Positions 11,151-22,417 of a stretch of 64,000 nt of DNA are shown piece by piece (within the stretch, counting starts at the first letter, position 1; the number at the start of each line of letters is the position of its first letter). The position numbers were made by a program, and so were the translations under genes. Under the pieces are notes generated by a model. The model was not told where the DNA came from, made no database searches, and was given only the letters and a program-made list of their open reading frames with translations. The stretch spans positions 25,821,601 to 25,885,600 of the forward strand of contig JAYESD010000009.1 in the NCBI GenBank assembly GCA_036927565.1. Direction: 5' to 3'. This stretch comes from Tuctoria greenei. Its lineage: Eukaryota; Streptophyta; Magnoliopsida; Poales; Poaceae.

Positions 11151-11953
11151 AAGGAAAAGAAGGGACTAGTTTGCTCGCCGGTTTTACCTGTTCCTCTTCC
11201 TTAGCTTTGTCATGTCTCACTGTCCTAAGCTGACACACGGGGCTTGGGTAATTCAATGCGTTAGTGCTTTGGGGTCTGGCTCCCGCCATTCTTAGGGTGC
11301 GATCTTTACAGCCCTTAGTACTCAGTCGTAGCAGTGAGAGGCAGGATGTGCCTGCTCAGGGTACATGACCAGACTAAGCAGTTCACCCTAGGCCTCCGGC
11401 TTGGCGTAGACCTTTCCTCGGAGGCCGTTCGACATCATATGACTCCAAGGATTGGGGCAGCCGAGAGAACCCCTCACACATTGCAGGTACCTCAAGCAGG
11501 CCCGCCTGCAGTAGGTTTGCACAACTCCAGCAAGGTTGAGATACAGAATGCATTGCCGTGTATATGAAGGAAATATACAATAAACGAGTCTAGCATGGTT
11601 TATCATAAAATTAATGCATAATTAAATGAACATTGTTAGGGGAACTTGGAGTAAGACAATGATTCTTTTACATTGGTATTCATAGGAGGAGACAAACTTT
11701 TACAAAAGAAGGCAACTGCTTGCTTCTAGATGTCGAGGGAGGCATGGTGCAGAGGCTTATGGTTCAGGACCAGGCTAAGCTGATTGCGCACTTTTGACCT
11801 GACCCTCTCGGAGCTTGGTTGTCCTAATTGCTGCTCCTAGACTCTATAAAACCTCTACATTGTCCTACTAAGCTAATATTAACATATAGAGGTGCCCAAA
11901 GCTCCGAAGATAGTACTGATGATAGCTACCAGTGGAGCGATGAGCGGCTGTCC
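11151..11953. other. No supported gene; probable 3' non-coding part of the minus-strand gypsy remnant
   Basis: Only short open frames with no recognisable domain. It lies downstream, in the minus sense, of the gypsy protease remnant, so untranslated 3' sequence or LTR is likely. I could not define an LTR. Confidence 0.4.
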
Positions 11954-12778
11954 CTACATTCTACCCTGGCCTCCCACCTTGCGGTTGGTCTGAGCAGAGC
12001 CAGAACTGATCTTGACAGCTTTGACAGGAGCGTCTGTGCTCTCGGAAGGCTGCAGACGGGCTGCAGCAGGTGAGCCGTGCTGGCGTGAGCTCAGCGGAGG
12101 CTGACTTGGTCCAGCGCCGCCTTGGGCTGGTGCTGGGTCTGCTCTGAGGGTTTGGAGCTTCTCCAAGGCTAACACCGCATCAGTGCGGTCTCTGCGGATC
12201 CTGAGGATGCTGGAGGGGATCGACATCTTCAGGACAAGGTAGCTATAGTGGGCCACGACCATGAATCGGTATAGGGCGGGCCTGCCCATGATGGCGTTGA
12301 AGGGGAAGCTTGCGTCCATGATGTCGAACAGGATGCTCTCCATCCTGTAGTTGTTGGGTGTCCCAAAGGTCACCCGAAGGTTGATGTTGCCGTACGGGAT
12401 GATGTTCCTTAGCCCCACCACTGAGAACGGGCTCAAGGGGGTGAGATTGGACACCAGGATTTGCAGCTGGTCGAAGGCTGCTCAGCTGATGAGGTTGAGG
12501 CTGGCCCCGCCATCTATCGAGACATAGTAGAGCTTGACATTGGCAATGGTGGGGGCGACAAGGAGAGGCAGGATCCCGACTCCTGCCATGTTCTTGGGGC
12601 AGTCGGAGGCGTTGGAGCTGATTGGCATCTCCTTCCACTTGTGGTGCAGCGCCAGAGCAGGAGCAGGGGCTGTCGAAGGCACTGCTCGGCGCAAGTTCTT
12701 GACTGCGTTCCAGGACGTGGGATCCCAAGACCCGCCGAAGATGATGTGGAGGGTCTTGCAACACTCATGGTCGCTGTT
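11954..12778 (-). pseudogene. gag-pro: RIRE2/Dasheng-like gypsy Gag C-terminus and aspartic protease remnant
   Basis: The minus-strand frames contain the Gag-protease linker word DASDCPKNMAG-like (SNASDCPKNMAGVG near 12600). A retropepsin-like active site YVSIDGGASLNLIS (about 12530-12485) follows, then LRVTFGTPNNYRMESI and the FNAIMGRPALYRFM flap/core segment. A stop directly after the active-site region near 12482 splits the domain. The 3' part is alanine- and proline-rich and ends at 11954. The coding homology stops where LTR1 of element C begins at 12779, so this older gypsy copy was the target of C. Confidence 0.7.
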
Positions 12779-13094
12779 TGATAGTGCATCTTGGCATCCC
12801 CACGAGTTTTGGATGATTGATGACGACAATTAAGAGACTAATGAGCTGAGTTGATCTTAAGCACAGGTGTGATGATTGAAATGGGACAAAATCCCTCAAA
12901 AAGGAAAATGTTGAAATCGGCATCAAAGACTCAAGCATAGAAATTAGGGTTTCTATTGTGTTGAGTTTAGACTAGCTGTATCAAGCGTGAGGGTGTGTGT
13001 ATCATGTTCATTGAGATCATCAAAGAGAGCTCAAAGTGGTAGTTGAGAGAAATACCTAAGTGAGAAGCCTTAGAAAGAGAAAATTCCCCAGGGA

Positions 13095-13640
13095 CCGGAC
13101 TTGTCCGCGCCTCAGGCCGGACTATTCTGGGTTGCCAGAGTAGTCCCTTTTGGGAGAGACTAAATGTATCTGTTGGAGTTCGGACTTGTCTATATGGGTA
13201 TAGACTAGTCCGTTTGTCCTTGGTGAGCTTCTGTGGAGCTAAGTCCTGGGAGGCCGGACTTGTCCGCCCCAGGGGCCGGACTAGTCCTGACCCCCCAGAG
13301 TAGTACATTTTGAAACAAACCAAATGGTTCTATTCGAGTTCGGACTTGTCCATTATGGTACGGACTAGTCCGTTTAAGACTTAGTGGGAGATCCCGAAGC
13401 CAAGTCCTGGGAGGCCGAACTTGTCCTCCCTGGGGGTCGGACTAGTCCGGGCTCTCCCAGAGTAGTCCATTTTAAGTCGGACTAAAGTGTTCTGTTTGAC
13501 TTCAAACTAGTCCGGGTAGCCGATGACCGTTTGAAATTCAAACGTTGGAGGGGTCATCGCCAGTTTTGTCCATCGGTGACGTCGAATTGTTAGTGGTCCC
13601 AAAAGGCCGGACTAGTCTGTGGTACAGGACCGGACTAGTC
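13095..13640 (+). repeat. U3 tandem repeat of about 160 bp made of CGGACTTGTCCG / CGGACTAGTCCG pairs
   Basis: The leading word CCGGACTTGTCC (or a one-base variant) starts at 13095, 13254 and 13414, so the period is 159-160 bp. Each unit carries four dyads: ACTTGT, ACTAGT, ACTTGT, ACTAGT centres. A perfect CGGACTAGTCCG is at 13361-13372. The last copies (13499-13640) are irregular. Confidence 0.85.
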
Positions 13641-13680
13641 TGGGGTTGTGTTGATGGCAACAGTTAGTTGTCGGGACCCC

Positions 13681-13688
13681 TATAAAAA
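13681..13688 (+). promoter_or_regulatory. TATA box of LTR1
   Basis: TATAAAAA lies 40 bp downstream of the last dyad and is followed by GC-rich transcript start sequence. Confidence 0.65.
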
Positions 13689-14445
13689 GGGGACCCCCGT
13701 CCCCTATTTGAAGTGTCTTGAACCCTAGTGCCACCATAGCTGTCCTTGAGCCTTCCAAAGCCTTCTACTCGTCTTAATTGCCCTCTAAGACAAAATCTTG
13801 AAGAGATTAGGGTTTGAGAAGGAGAGTGAGGGAAGATCATCGTGCTTTGGGTCTCGATGTGATCTATTGCACTTGGTGTTGCATTTTGTAGCTTGTGTGA
13901 GTTGATCTTCGTGTGCTCCTTGATGTATTCATTCGTGGGAGCCTCAACTTTTGAGCAGCCCCAAGAAACTTGGTGATTACCCCTTTGATATAGTGGAAAC
14001 CAAGCCATTTATTGTGGTGGATTGGTGAGAAGAGGGTCAAGTGAGACCGTATCCTTGTGTGGACTTCTCAACATGGATGTAGGCTTGTTTGTGGAGCTGA
14101 ACAACAAGATAAATCGTGTCTCGCTTATCGCTTTACATTTCGGTATTCACTAGAATTGCGATTAAGGTTCATATCGTTTTTCATATTGTTCATGGTTGAA
14201 ATCTTGCAACCTAATTCATTAAATTTGTCAATCTAAGTTACACTAGGTTGCTAAATATTGCTTACATCTTCCATGAAACTAAATTCCGCAAATAACTTGT
14301 AGGAATCAAGTTTTTAGGTTTTCACCTCGTGCTGAGCGGACTAGTCTGACCCATACTATAGTCCGGCCTCAAAAATTTAATCTAGTTTGGTTAAGCGATT
14401 TCAGGTCATATTGCCTATTCACCCCCCTCTAAGGCGACTTTCAAT

Positions 14446-14457
14446 TGGTATCAGAGC
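14446..14457 (+). other. Primer binding site of element C
   Basis: TGGTATCAGAGC lies two bases after the LTR end and is complementary to the 3' part of plant initiator methionine tRNA. It is the standard sirevirus site. Confidence 0.9.
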
Positions 14458-14495
14458 ATGACTCTCCACCAAGAGTCTAACAACTCGAAGAGGAG

Positions 14496-16788
14496 ATGGC
14501 CGGATAGGGTGACAATGAAGTTACAGTGATTGTCGACGACAACAAGACAAAGAACGCTGATGTGCTACAAGATGATCCCAATGACGACGAGGAAGTGCGC
14601 CTACTCAAGGCGCGACTTCGTGTGAGGCTAGGTCTTCCCAAGAAGGAGACCAAGGCGATCGACCTAATCAATAACAACAATGGGAGTAGTTCACAAGACT
14701 ACTTCCGATATCCTTACAACTATGAGCGATTAACTTCTAGCAATCACTATTTATCTATTCCTATTGGGAAACCTCCCCAATTTGATAGAAATGATTACTC
14801 TATGTGGAAGCATAACATGAAGATGCATATTATTTCCTTAAACCCTAGCTTGTGGCAAATTGTCTTGACAGGTGTTCATCTTCCCAAGAAAGTGGAAGAC
14901 GTTACCCCAGAGTAGGCGGTCCTACCCCATCGTAATGCTCAAGCTGTTGGAGTGATCAACTCCTCATTGAATCGAGAGGAGTTCAACCGGATTGAAGGGT
15001 TGGAGGTCACAAAGAAATATGGGACACTCTCAAGACGACACATGAGGGCAACCGTGTCATTGGGATGTCCAAGATTGAGATGATTAAAGGAGAACTTGGG
15101 AGGTTCACTATCATGGATGGTGAGACCTCCCAAGACATGTACAACCGCCTCAAGACCCTCATCAACAAGAGTCAATCTTATGGAAGCACCCGGTGGACGG
15201 ACCATGAAGTGGTGAATAGAATGATTCAGTCATTCATGCCTCAAAATGTTACTCTTTGCTCACTAATTCGTGAAAGTCTGGGATTCCATAAGATGACTCT
15301 CGAAGAAGTGCTAGGGAGAATCATCAACCATTAGATGATGGAGCAAGAGACTATGTTCTACAATGACCTTCAAAAGCTCTTCTCCTCCAAGAAGAGGAAT
15401 GTTGCATTCAAGGCAACATCCTCAAGATCTCAAGAAAAAGGAGAGAGTGATGAAGAGAGCCCCGACACCGATGAGGAAGAGGCACTCTTCATCAACAACT
15501 TCAAGAGGATGTTGAGAAGGAGGGGGAGCTTCCATCGTGAAGGCAAGAGCAAAGACAAGCCCAAGACAACATAAAAGAGGGCTTGCTACAATTGTGGGGA
15601 ATACGACCACTTCATTGTGGATTTCTCACATGAAGAGAACAAGAAGAAGAAGGAAGGCAAGTCTCAAGAAAAGGAATACTTCAAGAAGAAAAAGCAATTG
15701 GGACATGGCCACCTTGGGAAGGAGTGGGATTCAAATGAAAAATACTCCTCCGATGAAGAAGAGAAGATAGCAACTATTGTTATGAAGAAGTCAACCACGG
15801 AGAACAAGATCTTCCCCAACTTGGATAACCCAAGGCCAACTTGCCTCATGGCCAAGGAGGGAAGATATAAGGTTAAATCTAAATCATCTTCTTCAATTTC
15901 TTCACATGATGATTTTGATAGTAGTAGTGAAAATGAATATATGCTTAAATATATGAGCAAGAGTATCTTGAAAAGGTTGAAGTTGTTAACGGATGAGATA
16001 TTTGAGAAGGAAGAGCTCATTAACCGCAGAGAGGACATGCTCATCGAACAAAAGGAGAGATGCCAAGATTTTGAGGAGCTCTTGGATCTTGAAAGAGAAA
16101 GAAGCAATGCACTTGAGCATGAACTCGCTTTGAGCAAGGAAACTTGCTCAAACCTTGAGAACACTACAATTGTGCTAAAGGATGAACTTGTTAGCTTGAC
16201 AAAAGCTAACAAGATCCTTGAAACACAAGTGGAGTCTCTCAGGGTCAATGCACCTTCTTCCTCTAAAGGCTCACTTACCACAAATGTCAAATCCAAAACA
16301 TCTCAAGCTTGCAAGTGCTCTAACTTGATATTAAAACTAAAAGATGAGCTTAATGTGGCACAAAACAAGCAAGCATCGAAAGGTGGCATTTTTGAGAAGG
16401 AGAAGATGGCATATGCACATAGTGCATATACCAACACAAGACATCCTCTTGTCAAGGATGGTCTTGGTTATTCTAGGGAGAAGAGGCAAAATGCTAAAAC
16501 TCCCAAGAATGGCAAATACTTGATTGTTTTTGTAAAAAGAGGTTCATATAACAATAACAAAGCAAATAACATTGCTACATCTCATAACATGCCTAAGAAG
16601 GAACCTCATCCATTGTTCCATGATTTTGATGCCTCATATGTTTTATGAAGGAACAAGTTTGGAAAGGCTTATGCTAGATATGTTGGCCACACCAAAAGAG
16701 TCCAAAACCCTTGTGTGTGGGTGCCCAAGTGCCTCTTGACTAACATCAAAGGACCCAACACTGCTTGGGTACCTAAAGCCAAGGCTTA
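14496..16788 (+). pseudogene. gag: Gag of element C, several stops and frameshifts
   Basis: The ATG at 14496 is followed by an in-frame TAG at codon 4. The same frame then continues (14526-14915) with KPPQFDRNDYSMWKHNMKMH, the copia Gag N-terminal region. Further pieces at 15065-15574 and 15617-16648 follow through stops near 14915, 15334 and 15574. The zinc knuckle at about 15591-15632 reads CYNCGEYDHFIVDF, so its last cysteine is replaced by phenylalanine. A long coiled-coil (ERERSNALEHELALSKETC, about 16090) and a basic tail ending in NTAWVPKAKA near 16788 complete it. It is typical of sirevirus Gag but non-functional. Confidence 0.8.
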
Positions 16789-16799
16789 ATTCTATTTTA

Positions 16800-18529
16800 T
16801 AGGCATACTCCTCTGATGGAACCAAGTGGGTTCTTGATAGTGGATGCACAAATCACATGACCGGAGAGAGGAAGATGTTTGTGGAGTATGAGCAAAATGA
16901 AGATCCAAGTGAGGGGATCTAATTTGGGGACAATAGCCAAGGGAAAATCCTTGGCACCGATAAAATTGCTATATCCCCTAATCATACTCTTTCCAATGTT
17001 TTACATGTTGATTATCACAACTATGTTATAAGGTTATAATTGTATTTTTACTAATGAGGGTGTGACCGTCACAAGAAGAAGCAATGACTCAATTGCTTTT
17101 AAGGGTGTACTCAAGAGAAAACTCTATCTTGTGGATTTCTCCGCAGATAAAGCCCAACTTCATACATGCTTCATTGCAAAAACCAATATGGGATGGCTTT
17201 GGCATAGAAGACTAGCCCATGTTGGGATGAGGAACTTGCAAAAACTTCTTAAGGGCGAGCACATCCGTGGTTTAAAGAATGTCGTGTTTGAAAAGGATAG
17301 GCCATGTAGCGCATGCCAAGCCAGAAAGCAAGTTGGAGCTCAACATCCATCCAAGAACATCATGATGACAAGAAGATCATTGGAGCTTCTACACATGGAC
17401 CTCTTCGGTCCAATCACCTACATAAGTATTGACGGTAACAAATATGGTCTTGTAATTGTTGATGATTTTTCCCGTTTCACTTGGGTGTTCTTTTTTCATG
17501 ATAAGAGTGAGACTCAAGGTGTCCTCAAGAAATACTTGAGGAGAGCTCAAAATGAGTTCTACTTAAGCATCAAGACCATAAGGAGTGACAACGTCACCGA
17601 ATTCAAGAACACTCAAGTTGAAGAGATTTTGGATAAAGAAGGCATCAAGCATGAGTTCTTGGACCCCTACTCCTCTCAAAAAAATGGGGTGGCCGAGAGA
17701 AAGAATAGGACTCTCATAGAGATGTCAAGAACCATGCTTGATGCATACAAGACGTCGGACCGGTTTTGGGCGGAAGCGGTTAACGCCGCTTTCCATGCCA
17801 TAAACCGGTTATATCTCCATGCATATTGAAGAAGATGTCTTATGAGCTCCTAACCAGTAACAAACCCAACATCTCTTACTTTCATATTTTTGGGAGCAAA
17901 TGCTGTATTCTCAACAAGAAGCCTAGGACTTCGAAATTCGCTTCTAAGTCCGATGAGGGTTTATTGCTTGGTTATGACTCAAACACTTATGCCTATCGTG
18001 TTTTCAAAAATTCTCCGGAATTGTTGAAGTAGCACGTGACGTAGTATTTGATGAGACTAATGGTTCACAAGTGGAGCAAGTTGATCATCATGTGCTAGAT
18101 TCATAAGAAGCTCCACAAGTGGTCATAGGAAGGATGGCACTTGGAGATATTTGACCACAAGAACAACCTCAAGACTCAAGTGATCATCCCACACATCAAG
18201 CAAGCTCTTCCTTAAATAATCAAGCTCAAGACCCCTAAGATGCGCTTCAAGAAGATGAAAATGGAGGCATCAATCAAGGGGGGGGGGGGACGAAGAAAAT
18301 GAGGAAGATGAAGATCCAAGACCTCAAGCACCACACCCAAGAGTACATCAAAGTGTTCGATGGGACCATCCTATTGACAACATCCTTGGAGACATCTCCA
18401 AGGGGGTAACTACTCGATCTCGTATTGCAAATTTTTGTGAGAATTACTCTTTTTTCTTCTTCTTTGGAGCCTCATAAGGTTGAAGAAGCACTACGAGATC
18501 CGGATTGGGTGATGGCCATGCAAGAAGAG
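16800..18529 (+). pseudogene. pol: Protease, integrase and N-terminal RT of element C
   Basis: Around 16830 the protease active site WVLDSGCTNHMTG is readable, then stops appear. The main frame 17062-17829 has the pre-integrase HHCC zinc finger (WHRRLAHVG ... CSACQAR) and the integrase core. The three catalytic acidic residues are visible: Asp in HMDLFGP (about 17397), Asp in RSDNVTEF (about 17587; Val replaces the usual Gly), and Glu in GVAERKNRTL (about 17692). The frame 17826-18032 gives the integrase C-terminal part (PNISYFHIFGSKC). A degenerate linker with a G-run of 12 (18278-18289) follows. The RT start (VEEALRDPDWVMAMQEE) is cut by element D at 18530 and resumes at 30656. Confidence 0.85.
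18525..18529. other. Left target site duplication of element D (AAGAG)
   Basis: AAGAG immediately precedes the TG of the left LTR, and the same five bases follow the CA of the right LTR at 30656-30660. The host sequence is the RT gene of element C, which reads on across the site when D is ignored. Confidence 0.95.
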
Positions 18530-19903
18530 TGTAAGGATCGAAACGCCCAAGAGGGGGGTGAATTGGGCTTTCTTTCAATTTTTAAAGCAATTAAGATTAA
18601 CGACCTCAAGCCCAATTCCATATGCGATTAAACTATGCAATCAATGTAAATTAAAGTTGCGGAATGAAGATTGCATAAGTGTAAAAGGGAGAGGGATGCA
18701 AACGCTCAAGGGACACAGAGTTTATCCCGTGGTTCGGTAAGATCACAAGGATCTACCTACATCCACGTTGTGGCACCCACCGAAGGGTTTTGCCACTCCC
18801 AAGTCACCGAGACAAGGGGGTTCTTCACTATTCTTCTCCGTTCGCCAACCTCGGCAAGGTGGAGCTCAAGCCTTGTACACTTTAGAATCCTCCGGGCTTC
18901 CACAATCTTCTTGGCAAGCTCCGGAAGTCGCACACACCAAGGGACACTCCCTTATGGCTCTCACTACACTAGAGACTCCAATCACTAAGAGTGGAGACAC
19001 CCAAGCACTATCTCTAGCTAGTTCTAGCCTATCTCTTGGTGTACAAATGATGAGCAAATGATGTGAAAGTGGTAGCTCTATTGCTTGAATGCTCTAGGAT
19101 GTGTAGAGTATGTCTGGGCTTCAAGTCTTGTCGATTTGACAGGTTGAAGGGGTATAAATAGCCAGCCTCCACGAGATAGCCGTTGGAAAAGTAGGCTGAC
19201 ATCACTTCTCTGCGAACACCGGATGATCCGATGTCTCCCCTTCAGTTAACATCGGTCAAAGCCAAATTAGCTGATGTCACTGTGTCAGATATGATCGTTG
19301 TTAGACCGATGTTGATCTGTCTTCTCATCGGATGATCCGGTGGCTCTTCCTTCAGAATTTTGCTTGATCTTGAAGCTTACTGGAGTGATCGACCGATGTG
19401 TGTAAGTCTGCACATCGGATGATCCGGTGCTTCACTTGGTCCAATGGTGTTGCAATCTGTGATGATGGACCGATGTCACTGAGCCACTCACATCGGATGA
19501 TCCGGTGAGTTCTTTGCTCTGAGGTCTTCTTCTTCTGTTGACACAACTCGACCGATGCAGTCAACTCAAAAACCATCGGATGATCCGGTGCATTCAACTT
19601 GTTGACTTCGAGTTGTTCTGAGTTGTTCTTTTGGAATTTGAACTTGTGACCTATTTGACACTTGTTTGAAATGTTGTTTTGATTGTCTTCAAGCATTTGG
19701 GTGATGTCAAGTTAGAGCTTTCACTTCTTGTCTTCATATGATTTGATTTGATCTCACTCGTTGATTTTATATGGGTCTCCAATGTAATTTTGATTTCATT
19801 TTATTGAGTGTTATTGGGACCTTGCATTCACAAATTCATTAGTAATATCGAATGGTTGTCATTAATCACCGAAACCGTACCTCATGGGGCCTAGATGCTT
19901 TCA
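18530..19903 (-). repeat. 3' LTR of element D
   Basis: The plus strand runs from TGTAAGGATC to GATGCTTTCA. On the minus strand the U3 holds five perfect CGGATGATCCG dyads (19578-19588, 19494-19504, 19416-19426, 19329-19339, 19220-19230). They are followed by TATTTATA at 19160-19153 and then the R/U5 part. The C-run near the 3' end corresponds to G6 on the plus strand at about 18554-18559. Confidence 0.95.
19153..19160 (-). promoter_or_regulatory. TATA box in the 3' LTR of D
   Basis: The minus strand reads GGCTATTTATACCCC, a typical grass sirevirus TATA context. It lies 60 bp downstream of the last U3 dyad. The same sequence is present in the 5' LTR at about 29905-29912. Confidence 0.65.
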
Positions 19904-19919
19904 ATCTCCCCCTTTTTGG
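19904..19919 (-). other. Polypurine tract of element D
   Basis: The minus strand reads CCAAAAAGGGGGAGAT directly before the 3' LTR. Element E has the same tract before its 3' LTR at 56102-56114. Additional tract-like words (AGGGGGAG) occur upstream at about 20155-20215. Confidence 0.85.
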
Positions 19920-20245
19920 TGATTGATGACAACACAATAATTTAAAGCGCAATAACAATGAATTTGATGATACAATACTCAAGTAGATATGCAATGAATA
20001 CAAGATAAGACACATTAAGCTTGTAAAAAGCAAATGAAATTTATGGTGCGAAAAGCTCAATTGATTAAAACTATAAGCAAATGAGACAAGCGGAAGAGTT
20101 CTTAATTAAAATTACAAAAGAGTACTCAAGCACGAATACAAAGGATAAACACACACTCCCCCTGAGACTACTACTACCACTCCCCCTGACTCTTCTACAT
20201 CTTCTCCCCCTTTGGCATCAAGACACCAAAAAGGGATCAGAAAGC

Positions 20246-22417
20246 CTACAGACCCTGAGAGCTGGGCGCGAGGACGAACTGGGCACCGTCGCAGTCGTCA
20301 GAGCTAGAGTCACCGGTCGTAGGAGCTGCCAGAGCGGCGGGAGCTGGAGGGTCCGCTGCCGGTGCTGGAGGAGAGGAAGCAGGTACTGGAGGTGCCGGTG
20401 GAGCTGGAGGAAGTGGAGCGCTCACCACGGACGCCGACGTCTGCTGGAACAAGATCGTCACCGGTAGTGGTGAGTGAATCGGTGCGCTGGATGCCAGAAG
20501 TGGTGACATACTGATTGAAGGGATAGGAGTAGTAGGCACCTGAGCAACACCTGGAGCCAGTCCCAGTCCAGGCTGCTGTGGAGGAAGGGCGATCCCGGTC
20601 TGAGTGTAAAGGTTGGTGATCAACCCTAGGATCCCCATCATGGCCTGCTGGGTCTGCTGCTGCTGGTCGAGGGTACGGCGGTGCATCTGATCTACCAGGT
20701 TGGTGAACCGGTCCGTATCCTCTCGCCTCTGACGGGCGATCTCCAGCTGGAGCTCCTGCTGCTGCCGCTGCAGCTGTGCCAGGTGAGCAGCCTGCTCTGC
20801 CCTGGCCTGCTCAGCAGCGAGCCTGTCCTGGCGCTGCTGCTCGATCATCTGCTGGAGAAGTGTCGACAGCTCTGACGGCTGTGACACCTGCGCCTCGGAC
20901 ACAGGAGGTGGTGTCGGTGGCAGAGCAGCTGATCCTCCTGCCTCGGCGTCGTGCTGCCTCGGTGAAAGTGGAGGAGGAGGGAAGTACTCCTCGACACTCT
21001 CGTCTGTGTCGCTCTCGGACCAGACGTGCTGCAAGTCTCCACCTTGAGCTTCTGCCTCAGCCAGACGCTCATCTTCCCTCTCGAGGTCAGACCAATCCTC
21101 CTCAGTCAAGCGAGCCCTTACCTGGCGCTCAACTGGACGGCCAAGGCGGCGGTCTCCAGGGGCAGGGGCACGGTAATGTCCGAACCGTGTCACACTCTCG
21201 TCAGAGAGACGATCGTGCACGGCAGACTCCTCTGGAACCATCATCGTGAGCAGGTAGCTGATCCAGTGCCCATATGCTAGCTGCCTCATCATGCCCACTC
21301 CATCTATGATGACATCCTCCATCTCGCAGATAATGACATCAACTATATCAAAGTCCATCCCGTTCATGATGTAAAACAGGATCGTCTGCTGGAGGCTAGT
21401 GAAACCCTCAAGATAGCCGGACCTCGGCAGGAGAGAGCGACGCAGGGCAAGGTGCACCGTGCGCACTGCAGGAGTCAACAGGGCCGGAACTCTCGGCTGG
21501 TCTGGAGAGAAAGTAGGTCCAAAGAGTGATCTGATCTCCTCCAGAGCGGGAGCCACTCCTCCAGTGAGCGGCCTCCTCGGCGGGTCTGCCTGACCGTAGA
21601 CTCTCTCATGTATGCAGATGTCGTGCAGGTCTACTCCAAGCAGCTATCCCAGTGTCTGCCTCGTCAGATGGTAGTGCTGACCCAAGAACATGAAGTTAAT
21701 GGATCGTCTGCCCTCAGAGACGTAGAGGGTGGCGTAGAACACGCGGACCCAATCCTCTACGTAGGCACTCCGCTCATAGGATAGCACCTGCACCAGACCC
21801 CTGTACCTCTCAAAGAACGGCCTGATCTCTGTCCCTGCGGCCACTTCAAGCTGAACCCAATCCATGTAGTTGTGTTGGAACAGCTTGTGGCCACGGCGTC
21901 TGTAGGTCTCGTAGAGAGACGCCTGCGTGACCGTCCAGAACCGACTGTCCACCAAATCTTCCCAGGGCTGCGGGTACCATTCCTCAAGTAATACACTCCA
22001 TCTAAGCTTTCGGAGTTGCTTGGCCTTCATCTTCCGGTAGTCCGTAAGACAGACTCCCTCACCGACCCGGACGGCCGTGTCCATCTCATAGATGGCCCTC
22101 TCGGCCTCCCTGTCCTCACGACGGTTGTCAGCCATCGGTCTCGGACGAGGAGCAGCCTCGGTGTGACCTCCACGTGTCCGGACTGAGCGCCGGCGGATGA
22201 GAGGCTCAACCGGCTCCTCTTCGGCGTCGGAGTCGTCGATCACGGGAGGCTGCCTGGAACGAGCCTCGCGGATACTCAGGGACCCTCCTCGGCCACGCTC
22301 ACGCTCCTCGGCGGCGCGAGCGGCCATCAAGGCCTTCTTCTCATCCTTCGAAAGTTTGCGCTTCTTCGCGGCGGGCTCCGCGATCGCCTTTCCCTTTCCT
22401 TTGCGGTCGCGACCCAT
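20246..22417 (-). CDS. Extra 3' ORF of element D in the env position, one internal stop
   Basis: One frame of 724 codons from the ATG at 22417 to the stop at 20246 is interrupted only by a TAG near 21642. The N-terminus is strongly basic with a KKRK nuclear-localisation-like motif (residues 18-21). A core domain follows with VDSRFWT (157-162), YRGLVQVL (205-212) and DWVRVFYATLYV (222-233). After the stop the core continues (LALRRSLLPRSGYLEG, LFYIMNGMDFDIVDVII, YGHWISYLL). Acidic and proline-rich sequence then leads into a long glutamine/alanine-rich coiled-coil (about residues 515-590) and a proline-rich tail. I see no signal peptide or membrane segment, so a membrane envelope protein is unlikely. 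The core resembles the 'putative plant transposon protein' family. Elements C and E carry homologues at the same place. Function unknown. Confidence 0.75.

Larger units (their letters stand above)
12779..14443 (+). repeat. 5' LTR of element C (LTR1)
   Basis: It starts TGATAGT and ends ACTTTCA, which complement each other except at one base. U3 holds a dyad array with a 160-bp tandem unit, then TATAAAAA at 13681. A further dyad pair sits at about 14336-14370, and the C-run ATTCACCCCCC lies just before the end. Two bases separate it from the primer binding site. Confidence 0.9.

Noticed and set aside
12243..12833. Several overlapping frames on both strands (such as 12461-12781 plus and 12243-12764 minus)
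   Set aside because: Shadows of the gypsy protease region, whose true frame is shown by the IDGGASLN and GRPALY motifs. Frames crossing 12779 run into the LTR of C.
14446..14457. tRNA gene at TGGTATCAGAGC
   Set aside because: Only the primer binding site complement is present; no cloverleaf sequence surrounds it here or at the other sites.
15664..16296. Minus-strand open frame of 210 codons, serine- and leucine-rich
   Set aside because: Antisense of the Gag coiled-coil of element C; the composition reflects the Glu/Lys-rich sense strand.
20246..22417. Envelope glycoprotein reading of the D 3' ORF
   Set aside because: No signal peptide, no hydrophobic membrane anchor and strong basic/nuclear-type composition; only its position resembles env.
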